A DNA stretch of 64,000 nucleotides from the NCBI GenBank assembly GCA_030272585.1, contig BSYQ01000003.1:4588001-4652000 (forward strand). Direction: 5' to 3'. Numbering within the stretch: the first letter of the stretch is position 1; each line of letters begins with the position of its first letter. The position numbers and the translations under genes are program-made. Positions 23,301-36,100 of this stretch are shown here, in pieces. Origin of the DNA: Bryopsis sp. KO-2023 (Eukaryota > Chlorophyta > Ulvophyceae > Bryopsidales > Bryopsidaceae). The notes beneath the pieces are model-generated. The model made no database searches, had not been told where the DNA came from, and was given only the letters and a program-made list of their open reading frames with translations.

Positions 23301-23800
23301 GTTGAATTGAGTTGTGGACTGACGATACGTGTCGATGCATTCAGGTCAGAATGGCGCGCTGTTTTGTCACTCTGCGGGGCTACGGCGTCAGAGATGTTAT
23401 GTTCACCCCTTTCATACGGTCTTGCTACAAAACGTGGCGAGAAATAGAGCTCGAGCAGACTCCCCCTTCGACCATAATGGAAGCGTTTTATTTTCTGGAG
23501 GACATGCGTTACACTTGTCGGCCCAGACACCTCATAGCCGGCAGCCTCTTTATCGCAGACACCGCCATTTCCAAGCAAAGAAACATCGCTGTGGAGGAAA
23601 CGAGCGTTTCTCCTCGTTTCGCGAATCGAGAGAAATTGTTCGGGCAGGTGTTGTGGCGGCGGCGGCTGTTGGAGTTCGTGGGGTATTCGGTGATGTGCAT
23701 AGATGAAGAAAAGTGGGGGTCTCTGGACGACTCAGGCAAACAGCAGTACTTGTATAATATGATGATGAGTGGGGATATGTATTCGGACACCAGCTGGTGA
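20397..23800 (+). CDS. RAP-domain organellar RNA-binding protein (OPR/FASTK-like)
   Basis: Seven exons (20397-20573, 21120-21329, 21511-21852, 22018-22284, 22426-22503, 22635-23102, 23345-23800), all phase 0, give about 665 residues. The first exon encodes an Arg-rich, acid-poor presequence (MLPARVFLRRTIQDVGSRAS). The middle consists of repeated amphipathic helices with recurrent LA..L..L and NICK/WAVSKFYIP-type phrases, resembling the alpha-solenoid of octotricopeptide or FASTK proteins. The C-terminus (about 605-655) contains a RAP module: an LWRRRLLEFVGYSVMCIDEE stretch followed by a W..L and a YL...M element, the expected restriction-endonuclease-like strand-helix pattern. Such proteins control processing, stability or translation of specific plastid or mitochondrial transcripts. 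The target RNA cannot be read. Acceptor choice for exon 3 rests on phase. A TGTAA motif follows the stop by about 30 bp. Confidence 0.8.
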
Positions 23801-24744
23801 TAGTACTACCAGCACGACTAGCTAGTCTTGGGTTGTAAGACTCTTCAGCACGATTACCGTTACGTGGCCAGTAGTTTGTTTTGTCTTTTTGCCGGCCTTT
23901 GTTTCTGGCAGCAGTACTGATCGTTTTCTCCACTTCTTTTTCTCTTTGAGAAGAAAGCATGCGCTCACTTCTGAATCTGAACATCGACGACGCTACAAAA
24001 GAGACTTTATTCCCCTGGCGGCGGTGGTTGACAACTGCTCACCAGTGGAATAAACTTTGAGCTGTGAGTGGCTCTACCTTTGGGAAGAGGGGAAGGCAGG
24101 GGAAGATGGTCACACAATTCAGAATATCGGTTTACACCTTATCGTTTAATGTTCCTGTTGCGGTTTGGGTTTGCTGAATTTTCTTGCCCGCCGCCATTTC
24201 GATTGGAAGGGAGTAGAAAGTCAAACACAACGGGTTGACTGCCGCTTCTCTGTGCGAGATGCCTTCGTTACCATCCCATTCCCACGATGATGAATACTAC
24301 ACTGACACGCAGATTCCCCATTCTGGAGGTGGGCGTCAGGAACATGGGCTCCAGCGCGCGATTAGGCTTGCATGCCGCAGCAAAGTTGGGCACACACATA
24401 CTGACTTTCAGTTCTATGGCCATTGCCAGCTTACGACACGGACTGTGCGTCGAAGAAAACGCTGAAAAGATGCATGGAAAGTGAGAGCATGTCGGACATT
24501 GGACAAGAAAACTGCAAGAATTCCGTTTTCGAATTCACAAGTTCAGCATCCATTCCCCAGTGCTCCAGTTTTTTCCTGTGTGAGATTCATATGTTGTGTT
24601 TTCTTTTGGGGGGAAGGGAGGGAGAGCATCCATTCTTTCTCACCCCTGTCAAAAGCAAACAGGGGGGGGGGGGGGTGTACACACCATGTCCCCCTCTCCC
24701 AGAACAAACAGAACACTGTAAAGACAATTCCCTGATGGTGTGAC
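23801..24744. other. Intergenic region between RAP and STPGR genes
   Basis: A tandem arrangement of plus-strand genes. It includes a G14 run at about 24662-24675. Small frames at 24235-24487 show no domain and overlap each other in different frames. Nothing else is supported. Confidence 0.4.
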
Positions 24745-25909
24745 ATGGCAGCCTCTCCACTCCGGTACTCCATCATGTCGTCTCCTTGCCCCCGTTTCAA
24801 GGAGAACATCACTTGCGCCCCCTTCGGTGCTTATGATATTGACACTTTCACCAAAAAGAGCATGGAGACACATTTCAAAGGTGTGCCATTATTTAGAGTA
24901 ATTTGGTAAAAATAAAAGTAAAAAATCCATGGTGCAAGTAATATGCTGGCTGTCTAGTTCATTCAAATGGGTGCCTGGCAAGCGAAGAAACACATGCTGC
25001 ATTTGCAGACAATCGAGTTTTTTATTCGGCAGCGTTTCGGAGCAGGAGTGGTCGATTCAGGAAAAAAATGCCAACCAGCGAAGCACCGGACGTAATGTAC
25101 ACTTGCAACAGGTAAGGGGTTCTTTTTATTGACTGCAATGTCAATTGGGGAAAAAAACAAAAAAACTTTACTGTTGAGTCTGTATGGATATGCGGGGCAT
25201 GCAGTTGCTGGGAAAAAGATAAAGCCGTCAAAAACACAGCTGTTTCATTCAACACAGGTTGAAAAACAATGGCTACAGTGAAACTGGACTCCAGGCAGAG
25301 CACAGCCCGATCAAATATTCCATTCATCGTTCAAAATACCCGAGGTTGATAAAAGCAAAAAAGACGGATGCCCCAGACATCGAGTACAACACCGATTGGG
25401 GGAAAAAGCAATTCCTCACCACCAAGATTAAGAAATCACCGCAGCTCTATTCCAACATCGACAGCAAGGGGGACAGGTATGGCCATCTGAAATCCTCCAT
25501 CGCTCCAGACATAGAAAGCTTCTCCTTTCCATCTGTTGAATCAATTTTCATTTTCGAGATGGGGAAGTGCATGAAAATTGCCGAATTATTGTCTGGCATT
25601 CACAGATGGATGCGTCCAAAGACAACCGCTTGCGGGGACAATTTGGGTCCTGGGTGTTACGACACTCCCCATTACAGAGATATTCGAACCACCCATCTGA
25701 ACAAGCGCCCCATGAGTACATTTGTCTCCACCTCTTCGCGATTCTACAACGATCGGCTGGACCCGACCAAGAATCTGGGATCGACATGGCGGCCAGAGTT
25801 TGACACAATGCATTGGGTGAAACGGGGAGTGACCATTTCTCCCACGAAATATCTTCGTCCACAGTACTTGCCGAGTTGCTACATGGAAGCCGATCCAACC
25901 AAAAGATGA
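24745..25909 (+). CDS. Sperm-tail PG-rich repeat (STPGR) flagellar protein
   Basis: Four exons (24745-24880, 25009-25111, 25258-25476, 25606-25909) join in phase to about 253 residues. Repeated motifs of the STPGR family are visible: CPRFKENITCAPFGAYD, then FYSAAFRSRSGRF, then GDNLGPGCYDTPHY, then STSSRFYNDR. The pattern is PG(P)xxY followed by an (S)AxFxSxxxRF element, as in ciliary microtubule inner proteins and related axonemal proteins. The remainder is basic and rich in Tyr, Lys and Pro. The likely location is the axoneme; no orthologue can be named from the sequence. The start ATG at 24745 is in frame with a second ATG at 24775, and either could be used. Two TGTAA motifs lie downstream of the stop (near 26008 and 26053). 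Confidence 0.75.
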
Positions 25910-27531
25910 TTTTGTCCAAAGTTTTGGGGTGCAGGATGCTGAGTGGGGAGGGAGACGGATATTTTTGGGTGGCCCTACGTTTTTGTGGAGTTTTTGTTTT
26001 GATAGCTGGGTGTAATCCCCACCCTGTGGGGCAGCTGTATACTTGCCTGTGTTGTGTAAAGGCCACAGTTTTCAGTCAGTAGAACATTCTGATGCACAAC
26101 TGGATTATCTTTACATCTTTATTATCTTTATTTTTTATCTGGAAGCCATAATCCGACAGGATTGGGGATATGGAGTGTATATGTGTATACACTGTATTCC
26201 CCACTGATCTGCCCACACAATCAATGTGTAGATGACACCAGGAAATGAGTCCTCATCAGTTTTTGTTTGTGGCCCATTGGGACCTTTTTTTGTGGGCCCC
26301 CAAAAAACCTGCCTGGCAACATTTGGGGCCACTCTTCTCGACATAGCTTTACTAGTAGGTTGAATACATCGACATTTTCACTCATTTGCGATTACCTCCC
26401 CGGCTTTGAAGCAGCTTGCCCCCCCACTCCCAAACGTGTCAATTCCATGAAGATAGATAACCCCACCCCCACGTTTGAAACCAGGACTTCAGACAGCCAA
26501 ACAAAGCAGGCCTCATAAAATTAATCAGAACGAAAGAGGAAGAATACCCCCCCCCCCCCCCCCCCGCTTTTCTTTGGGCAAAAACACAGAAGATCAACAT
26601 TGCCACCGCATCATTACATGCAAATATCAATTAGTCATCTGATCAGGATACACCAAGCACACTGAAAGGATAGGCAACTCTGGCAGAAACACACAGCAAA
26701 AATACAATCAGTATAGTTATCCAATTATCCAACCAAGCACCCGACACATTTTTTTTTTTCACCTGGATCTGATACCAAAATTATAGTCCCTCCCCCAAAA
26801 AGATAACCCCAACAAAACCATCACGTTTCTTAATTCATAGAGATTAGCGACGTGCAACCCCATCAAGCCGGTCATTTCGACACTAACTCGGTATGCTCTT
26901 TTTCTTTTTCTTTTCATACATATGTTTGTATTTTTTTTCCCCTTCTTTTTTTTTCTTAACTCTGCAAACCCCAAAATCAGAGTTTGCCAAAATGCGGAAG
27001 CTTCTCTTTTTTTTCATCTCTTTTTTTTCCTCTCACTCTTTTTCCCACTCTCTCTCTTTCTTCGTCACTTTTATAACAAATGCTCCAGGGTTATCTTCCC
27101 AATGTGCACTCCCTCTCCGTTTTTTTTTTTTCAAAACAACATCAGCTTTATCAACACAACCCTCACTCCACCCCCCCCCTCCCAAACCCTGTCCTTTTTC
27201 TTCTTTCATTTTTGCCCCAAACACTCTACCACATTCAGTAGCGAAAGTTTTCTTCTCTCTCTCCTCATACCCAATTCAACCTTTCCCCTTGATATATAAA
27301 AAAAAGCACAAAAAACAGGGCCAAAAAAAAAATCAAGAAAGAAAAAAAGAAAAAGAGAGAGATTTTAAAGGTTTCTCTCTCTCTTTTTTCTCTTTTTTTT
27401 TTCTTTTTTTTTTCCAGCCCCCTAGCAACCCATGTGTGAATGTTAGGGAAAAAAAGATAGCTAGTTGAAATTGTTTCATACGTTTTTTTCCTCTCTCTCT
27501 TCTCTTGACGGCTAGTTTTCAAATTTTCTTC
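25910..27531. other. Convergent intergenic region, pyrimidine-rich
   Basis: This lies between the 3' ends of the STPGR gene and the CBS gene. From about 26930 to 27300 the plus strand is extremely T/C-rich, giving long Phe/Ser frames that are compositional. It contains the C19 run at 26547-26565. No gene or RNA is recognised. Confidence 0.45.
26547..26565 (+). repeat. Poly-C run (19)
   Basis: An uninterrupted run of 19 C between convergent genes. Confidence 0.9.
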
Positions 27532-28833
27532 TTATGATGGAACGGAAGTCTCAGCCTCAAGGGCAGTGAAAATATCCGTTCGAGTGACCATCCCAATCAC
27601 TTTTGCAGATTTATCCACAATGGGGATGCGGTGAATTTTATGCTTGAGCATCAGGCATGCAGCATCTGGTCGCACCAAACAATACGTTTATTTAGCTTAT
27701 TAAAAAAAAAAAAAATGAGAGGGAAAATTAAAGGAGAAAAATAAACACTTGCGTGACCACCAACAACAGGCTGCTGGGAAAGCTGCCCAGCAAAAACTGG
27801 GACGATCGACTTCGATAGGTTTGCCATGATACAGCTTTCAACTTGCATACCCTTTCACCAGAAAAGATCTCTTTTCTGTAAAAAATAAAAACGACTGCGA
27901 AAAGCGAACAGAACAGCAGCACTTTTGGGAAGTGTTTTTCCAATATTCACCTGCAACAGTGCTGGTAGGCTTCGCTGCGATAGGAGGGGACGACATGCAC
28001 TCCGACACCTTGGTCTGGTCAAATCCACACAAGAAGTTTTCAAAAACAAAACTCCCCACTCCAACTCTTATTCCCCATTATAGCCCTCCTTGTCTATCTG
28101 TGCTCCAAAGACTGCCCCTTTCCCCTGGTGAAAAAGCAGCACTTTTTTTTCCTGGTAAATAATAAAAGAAAAAGAGAGGATGTCTTTCGTAGGAAACATA
28201 CCGTGACAGGCTTTTCCTTCACATCTCTGCGCGACACCACTCCAATCAGACGGTTGTCATCGTCGAGAACCGGCAAGCCGGTGTGGTCCTCGAACAGCTT
28301 TCCCACCGATTCCACGGTATCGTCGGGCCTTACGGTATAAAGGTCAGTAGACATGACGTCCGCCAGAAAGTGACCACCCATACCCTACACAACGCAAGTC
28401 GAAAAGAACTCACGAACGACTGAGCGGACACATTCAAGAGCATTTTTCAAAACAGTCCACCAACGGGTGTTCGGCCACGGTACCTCTTCTTTGAAAAGCT
28501 GCCTCTCGTAGTATTCCCCGAGATCCTGTTTTCGTACGACCACAAGAGAATGGGGGTTAGCGTCGCGCACGAACCAAGAACAGGTCAGAAAAAACACAGA
28601 GGAAAGGATCACGCTGGAGGGCGAAACGTCACGCGCACCTCGTAACTGGCCAAACTCCATGCCATCGGCCATTCGCCTGAGAAACTGTCGGAGGATTCGT
28701 TATTGGCCCTGGTGACGAGGCGGGTCTTGGACACCTTGCCAACCCGGAAAGTCGACGAAACTACGGGGCAACGGAGACATGTCGTCTTCGCCCACTTCGC
28801 GCCGAAAGTAGCATTGGGAATTCCAGACGCCAT
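27532..28833 (-). CDS. Two-CBS-domain protein, probably organellar
   Basis: Five exons (28833-28639, 28525-28484, 28384-28202, 28014-27951, 27665-27532) join in phase to about 205 residues. An acid-poor presequence (MASGIPNATFGAKWAKTTCL...) suggests plastid or mitochondrion. Two CBS motifs follow. The first is ADVMSTDLYTVRPDDTVESV, then GLPVLDDDNRLIGVVSRRDV. The second is VSECMSSPPIAAKPTSTVA, then HRIPIVDKSAKVIGMVTRTD. A pair folds as one Bateman module that binds adenine nucleotides. Stand-alone two-CBS proteins of plants (CBSX type) modulate thioredoxins in organelles, and this protein has the same size and plan. Other stand-alone CBS proteins remain possible. The exon boundaries all obey GT-AG. 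Confidence 0.88.
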
Positions 28834-30188
28834 TGGATTGCTGCGACGCTCCGAACCAATATGCTTGTGCCGATCGATCGATATCCAAAGGGAACAGAAC
28901 CTTGCAAGCCAGCATGCAAAACGAACACGAGAGCTGTTAAAGTTTTGAGCACGTCACTTTTCGTACGTCGGTCTGTGGGGCTTACACACCATCGTATCAG
29001 TGTTCGCTGTCACATTTCGTGATGCGAAGCAGATCTTCGTTTTTTTTTGTATCAGCCGATCAAAATTCGCACCCACCACAAGGTGCAAGGTGCTACGATT
29101 GGGATGCACTTACTTGCCTGCAAGCTGATTTCAAAAGGATGACCTTTTTTGTTATGTTACTATAAAACTTGGTTTTATATGTGGGGGCACATATGTTACT
29201 TCGGCCATACAACAAACAGCATATCAAAGCTTACAGAAAGACCCAGAGACACCCAAGAAGAAGACCATATCCTTGCTACCAAGATCCGATCTGTGTTATA
29301 AATGATCTCATTCAATTGGGTCTGACACAACAGTTAGGAAATGCTGTGTCCGCTGTCATACCACTGCAAGCACAGAAAAGACCACAAGGGGCAAAAACGA
29401 AACATGTTTGAATTGGAGTTGCCTGTTTGGGAACTCCAATTAGCCACTTTCTTTCTTGAGGAAAGAAAGGGGCTTCACTGTAAGAAGGATGGATTTAATA
29501 GAGTTGCTAACGACAACGATGACCAGCTGGCTGAATTCTTCTCCTGGATTATGAATGGATGTAAATTATTCACATGCTGTTCGTGGGTTGCTGTACTTAC
29601 GTATTGATTGAAGACCATATGATCAACCAAAAAACCCTCTGTCCAAATAAGATCAATGACATCACCCACAATCAATCAATCATTGCCTTCTCATTCTGAC
29701 AGGGTACATGCATTCATCTACTCAGATGTGCAATGACTGGGTAAACCCAGTACAAGTTCAACAGAGATCAAGACATCAAACTTCACTCATGGGGCAAAGC
29801 CATGCCGATGGTTCGCTAATCATTTCCACAGTATGTTGGACAGACAGGTCCACACTTAAAAATCCCCTGAATCGATATGCCACACAATACCTCTTTTTTC
29901 CCCGTTCCTAGTCTATTATGCACTGTACAATGTTTGTCAAAGCCACTCTTTGACCTCATCAATTTCGTTCCATCCATCATTCTTTCTTTTCCACCGAAAC
30001 AAATATAGATGTACACCTCCAAAGAGCATATGATGAACGGGTGCTACCATCTTCGAACCCTCGAAGGAACGCCCCCAAATCAACTCCCCAAATGCTAGAG
30101 AATTATACCCCCACACCACCACATAAATCCTTGACATTTCCCCAGCCCCCGTTTTCCGTTTCTGTACCCTGCCAGGATTGAACTAGGA
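28834..30188. other. Intergenic region between CBS and BRWD-like genes
   Basis: Same-strand neighbours; this contains the CBS promoter and the 3' end of the BRWD-like gene. Short frames on both strands show no domain. The sequence is less homopolymeric than other gaps. Nothing further is supported. Confidence 0.4.
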
Positions 30189-33100
30189 CTAGGACCCTAT
30201 CCTCCGCCTCTGCTGACGACGAGATCGTGTCTGAACGCCATTATCCGCATATCTAGACTCCTCCACATCGTCAGGTGCATCCTCGCTGGGTTCCCGAGTC
30301 CGTTTTTTGCGGCTGCTTCGACGATTCCCACTTCTGGTATTATTTCTAGTTTGAATTTGATAAGAGGATTGGGCTCTGGATCCGCTTTGACGTGTTTCCC
30401 GCCTGCTGCCTTCAGCGGTGCTCTCCAGGATGGCTTGATGGACGTTGGAGGGGCCAGCTTCGTCCAAAGAACGAACAAAGGTAACCCTCCCTTCCATCGA
30501 CTGTCGCCGGCCGCGATTGGTTCTTGTGCGAGGCTGTCTGGGGACATCTGTGCCGCCAAACAGCGAAGATCAACCGGATAAACCATGTCGAACAGATGCA
30601 ATCCGACACACCGGCTCGAGAGGGTGCATGTTGGGCACTGTATGGGATGTTTCAGGATCCATATATCCTGAAATCTTCCAAAACGAAATTTGAATAAAAA
30701 ATTGATCTTTTCGATTGGTTTTTCTTATGAAAAAGCAGGAACGTACCAGAACTGTGTTCATCGAGCTCCGTGGCAAAACTCTCCATCGCGTAGTTGAAAA
30801 CGTATTCTGCCTGCTCGGTGATTTCTGATTTATTTCCAGTGAACACGATCGCGTTATCGACGATGGTTGTCAGGTCGTTCTTCACGGCCTCGACAGATCG
30901 ATAGTACACCGGGGACTGCAGTCGATCCATTATAATGGAAAGGGACATCGGCATCGGCACCAAATTGTTGTAGAAAATCCTTGTATGTCGACCTCCGGCA
31001 GCAGGAAAAGATGCATCCGGACCTGCAATCGACATCCCACCTCAAGCTTCAGATGGAAATCCACAGGGACCAACACATCGATCGAAAACCCCCCGGGGAA
31101 TGATGCTGCACAAACGGAAGCCTGCTGTGTTCGGATTGCTTACCCAGGGTTTCTCTGAAATGCTCAGCTTGTGGTTCGTTATGGACTCGTTCTATGATGA
31201 AATGAATGCAGTTGGCCACCAGATCATCCAACTGGCAGGGTGTGCTTGATGAGGGCCCATCATCAGAGCCACAATTTGGAAAGAGATCCCATGGGCTGAC
31301 AAGCTCGAAATCTGCTCCAAAGCAACAGAAACCAAAATGAAACGAATCCAATCAAATTTTCTTTCAGATTATGAGTTGATGTTACAACATATCCTTCTAT
31401 TCTGGAAATTGACATGGCGGAAAAACAAGAAAACCAAAAATGATCGACAATGGGGGAGGATAACACAGCAGGTTTACCTCGCCAAGGAATGCTTCAAATT
31501 TTTATAAAAACTTCCAACACCAGCATACCACTACGTGCAGCTCAGCTGCTGCTGGACTCACCAGAATCATCTGCATTGATGTCCCACTGAACGTTGTATC
31601 TTTTGTGAAGGGCCGAGCAATCCCAGGCATCCACTCCTATTTGGGCACCCTCGAGGGTGTCCTCAACGATCACCGCATTCCACCAAGCCCCTCCATCACC
31701 GTTAGGGTTAAAATACCAAACCTGCAAACAGCAAGAAAATAAATAAGAGAAAGGTTCAATATCCACAACTCCACCCTTGAATATCTCGAGAAACTCGAAT
31801 TGCTGGTGCCGATTGCACACTGATGAAGAATCATGGTGACCCCAACCAAGAATGACTAATGAAGGTCATATTTCCCTCCCCCCTCCCCCCCCCCCTAAAT
31901 AACTATTTTTGCACACTGTTCCAAACCTTGCATGGATCTCCAGATTCCCAATGTGCCTCCACAGCATCCCCCCATCGATTGCCCTCAATGATGAACTCCT
32001 CGTGTCCAAAATTGGGCGGCGGAGCATCCACGACAATGGTTGCCTCATGGTACGACCTTTCCCTGTCCAAGAAGCTCAAGGTCAGACGGGCCACGGTGGG
32101 CTGCCCCTCCTGATTCTTCAGAATCACATACTGAATCCCGGTCACTTCGCACGGCTCCGCAAATCTCAGGTCGCCGGTTTCTGCCCAGTCTGGCATCACG
32201 GTTCCATTGTTGGGGTTTTCATCGAACCATTGCTGATGCACTCCGTACAGATAAACAACTTTGTCCCCCTTTTGAGGGATGTAGAACTGTTCGGTGGGCT
32301 CGGTTTCCTACAATGAGAAAAGAAAAAAGAAGCGTTTTTTACCCCTGCGATCAAAACCTTTTTCACAGGAAGCAAACCACAAAAGGTCGGACATGCCATT
32401 CATAACATTTCAAATCCACTTGCATCGATCATCAGGCCTAGGTGTTCAGGGTTTCTCCCCCTCCCTCCCCCCCTCCCCCCCCAAAAAAGCAAAACAACAC
32501 AGAAACTCTTGCTACGTTCAAGCTAATTTCTCCTCGAAAATCGAGAAACAAAATGTTGCATCAGATCTATGTCGGGGTCAAATCCACACACACACACACA
32601 CCTGTAGCCAACTGTAAGCAACGAGGTCCCGAGGTTTCTCGTTTGGAGAAGATCTTCCCCTGCCTTGTGCACCCCTCCGTCGCTTCCTCCCCCTTCTGGG
32701 ATTGGATGACTCAGCATCGGCACCATTCGAATATCGAGACGGTCTACGAACCCTCCTCCTCCCATTACTGAACCCCTCGCTCTCTTCCTCGCTGGAACAG
32801 GATGGTGTCTCTTCCGGCAACTCCTCCTGATAATCATCCTCCTCCTCGTCCACCGTGTCGTTGAATTCTTCCTCCACAGCGGTGGAATGGCTTCGCCGCG
32901 ATGTTTGAGACGTCAGCGACATCCTGGTTCGTCTGAAAAAGCCAACACAATCACATGGATCAATTCCCTGGTGAACTTTCAGGCACCAGATGCATTTTTC
33001 TCATTTTGCATATCGTGGATGTGGTTGGATTAATCGAAGTTGAGTTTTCGCGAGTCGAGGGGGCGTGATCTTGAGGAAAAAAGACAGGCTTCACAATAAA

Positions 33101-36100
33101 AGCAGTTGAAAAAATCAAACCGAACGGGTAGATAATTGGATGAGAAACACCCACAACAGCCAAAAAAGGGGGTTGCTGGGAACTGACCGGCGTGTGGGGT
33201 AGCGACAGTATTCCTCCTCTTGGTTCTGTTCCTCTTCTTCTGAGCTTTGCACATAGTCAGACCCACCCTCGTCACCACCACCGTCGCTTTCGCTCTGGGC
33301 CTCCGCAGCCTCTGGCAATAAATATCCGTCTTCATCCACCATCACATCATCCGGAATGTCAATCATGTTGATGGGCTCCACGACCATTTCCTCGACAACC
33401 GCTGCATCTTGCAGTGCTTCGTCAGGTGGGGGTTCAGGCTCTCGCTGCCGTCGCTCCGCTTCAATTGCTGCAACCCCAAAAAACAAAACATCATATATAT
33501 ATATATTTGCCACGAATTCGGGATGACGGGAAAAAAAAAGCCATCATGATGCAGGGAATTTTTGGGCGCTTTTGGTGTTAAAATCATCTTCAGAAAAGGT
33601 ATTTCTTAACCAAAAATGGTGAAAATTTCAAGGCATGTTTGTACCTTGGGCAACGGCAGCTTGTTCCAGAATTTGCTGTCGATCGAGAGCTTCCTGGATC
33701 CGGACACTTGTCGAATGTTGACTCAGCCCCTTCTCTGTTGCTTCCCATGCTGCAGCCGTCGCAGTTGGTGGATGTATTAACAATCCCGGTGGCGTCACGA
33801 GGGGCTGTTCAGGCTCTCGAAGCAAGCTCAACTTGCCCAATCGTACAGCAGCCTGGATGTCCGAGTCATACGGAACTCCACCATAGTCGCACATGGAAAA
33901 CCTGCAAACCACATTTAGAGTTAACCGAAAGACATCAAACATGACCATGGACACACACACACACACAGTTGCATTATGAAAGCACCCCCTCCCCAATTGG
34001 CTTTCTTCAATGGTTTTTTTGTCGTGAGCTGTTCTCCACAATGCTGAGCTATAACCGACGATTTTGTGATTAACAATTTCTGCAAAACTGCAACCATATA
34101 ATCAAAACAATCAGTTGCTCAAGTCACCTCGATCCATGACGATGTTGAGGCTCCATCGATTCAGCATCCACGACTTCTCCATCCTCATTCTGAATCACCG
34201 GGTCATAGTCCAACAGGTAGAATTGGTCGTACGGGGTCTTGGATAGACAGGGTCCTGTTCCGTAAAGGCTGAATTGCCCAGTCACATCTGACAAAAACAC
34301 GCCTTGCCCATCGGGCATGAAATGACCGTCTGCCAGTTGAATGGGATCCGCCCACTTGCAAGGACCAGGGTGGGTATCAACCGAAGAAAACCTAAAATTA
34401 CAAGAAGAAACAGAAAACCTTATGGATCATGCAAGGCACTGCGTCTTACACTGGGCTGGGACGTTCCATGCATTCACCAGGATTTGATGGTGAAAAGAAG
34501 CAAACCAAGATACGAGAGCTTCTGCTGTCACCAATAGGTGAGCCAACCAACCTGGTCAATTGTGTTCCTTTCTCGATATCCCAAAGGATCGAGAACCCGT
34601 CGTATCCAGCAGATAGACACAACCTCGGGTCCGAGGGGTGGCATTCCAAAACGTGGACCTGCGAAGAATGCCCATTCAAGTGATGCACCACATCCCCCGA
34701 TAGTGCATCCCAGACATATATTGACGAATTTGAATATGCCCCCAGGATCCACCGGTCGTCACACCGCCAGGCCACTTGATTCACAGAGGGGGCATGGGCT
34801 CGTCTTCTCGAACTGCTGGGTGGGGGCGGCGTTCCCAAAGCCAAGGTCTCAGACCAGGCTGACATTCGACTTCTTTTCTTGGGCGGACGCCAAACCTGAT
34901 CATGCATGGTTGTTGTGAGATTGCGAATTCAGAATGACTGTCTTCACATAGGTTTCCCCCTATTCAGAATGTATATGGGGCATCTACATATGTATACAGA
35001 TGCAGATATGCATGCATTCGAAATGTATATGGGGCATCTCAGGAACGTGTCCTTATGGGATTTCTTCCACACCAACCGGAAAACACTCAAGGTTTCAAAA
35101 AGGGTTTTCAAGCAAGGGTGGGTATTTCTTCCGCAACCGATGCCCGTACCCGAACTTGGCCATCTCTCGAAGCAGTTGCCAAACCACATCCATGATGACT
35201 GAACATGACCAGAGCGACATCAGCCTGGTGCCCTTCCAACACGCACAGCTCCATCGGCTGGGGCCAGTTCTCCGGACTCATCGAACACCCCTCATTGATG
35301 TCAGGAACGCCTGCAGCTGCTTGCTCTCGAGTTCTGGGACCCTTCCGTCGAGATTTACCGCCCATGACTTGCCAAGACCACATGTAGGTCGTCCCACTTT
35401 TTGAGCTGGAAACAAAGCACTCCCCACTCGGATTGAAACTGCAGCAGCTCAGGGCTTGGGACTCCGAAACCTACAGCCACCGCACCCGCAAGTGAGCCAA
35501 TAGCATAAATTCGATTAATTTCCAAGGCATCTGATCCAGTACCCAGGGCTATGTATGGCATGATTTTGGTCTACCAACCCTAAAATGGTTGCAAAATGGC
35601 AACAACATGGACTGCTTTCAGTTTGCTCACAATTTTTTGTGCTTTTCATTTCCTGCTTTTAGCTACCTGTCTTGGCGAGGCTGCTTCCTGTTGGTCCTCC
35701 TCAGCTGCAGCCCTGCTCCTTGTGTTGATCCCACCGTTGTCAAACTTCGAGGTGCCCCGACCAGCAGCAAAATTCGGACCAGGCCTCAAAACCGCCACCT
35801 CCTCCCCACTCGCCGTGTCCCAAAGCCGACAGGTGCCATCGAAGCTGGAGCTGATCAGGGCCGTCGTCAGGAAGGGGTGGAACCCTATGAACGAGACAGG
35901 GCTTGTGTGTCCCACCAGCACTTGGAGGTGCCTGCCCAGTTCCTCCTCCTTCATGGACCAGATGCGCACGGTGCAATCTGTGGATGCCGAGGCAACCACA
36001 GACTGGTCCTCATTGAGGCTGATGTCGGTGATTTCTCCCACATGGGACCGACACGTCGCCTTCAGGAGCCCGATCCGTGTGTTCCAGATCTGAACAGCAA

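Noticed and set aside
26893-27522. Long Phe/Ser-rich plus frame and Lys-rich minus frames
   Set aside because: These are caused by a T/C-rich tract between convergent genes, with no domain and no conserved pattern.
27641-27850. Possible extra exon in the CBS gene (CIMANLSKSIVPVFAG)
   Set aside because: Skipping it gives an in-phase join and an intact second CBS motif; including it would interrupt that motif.
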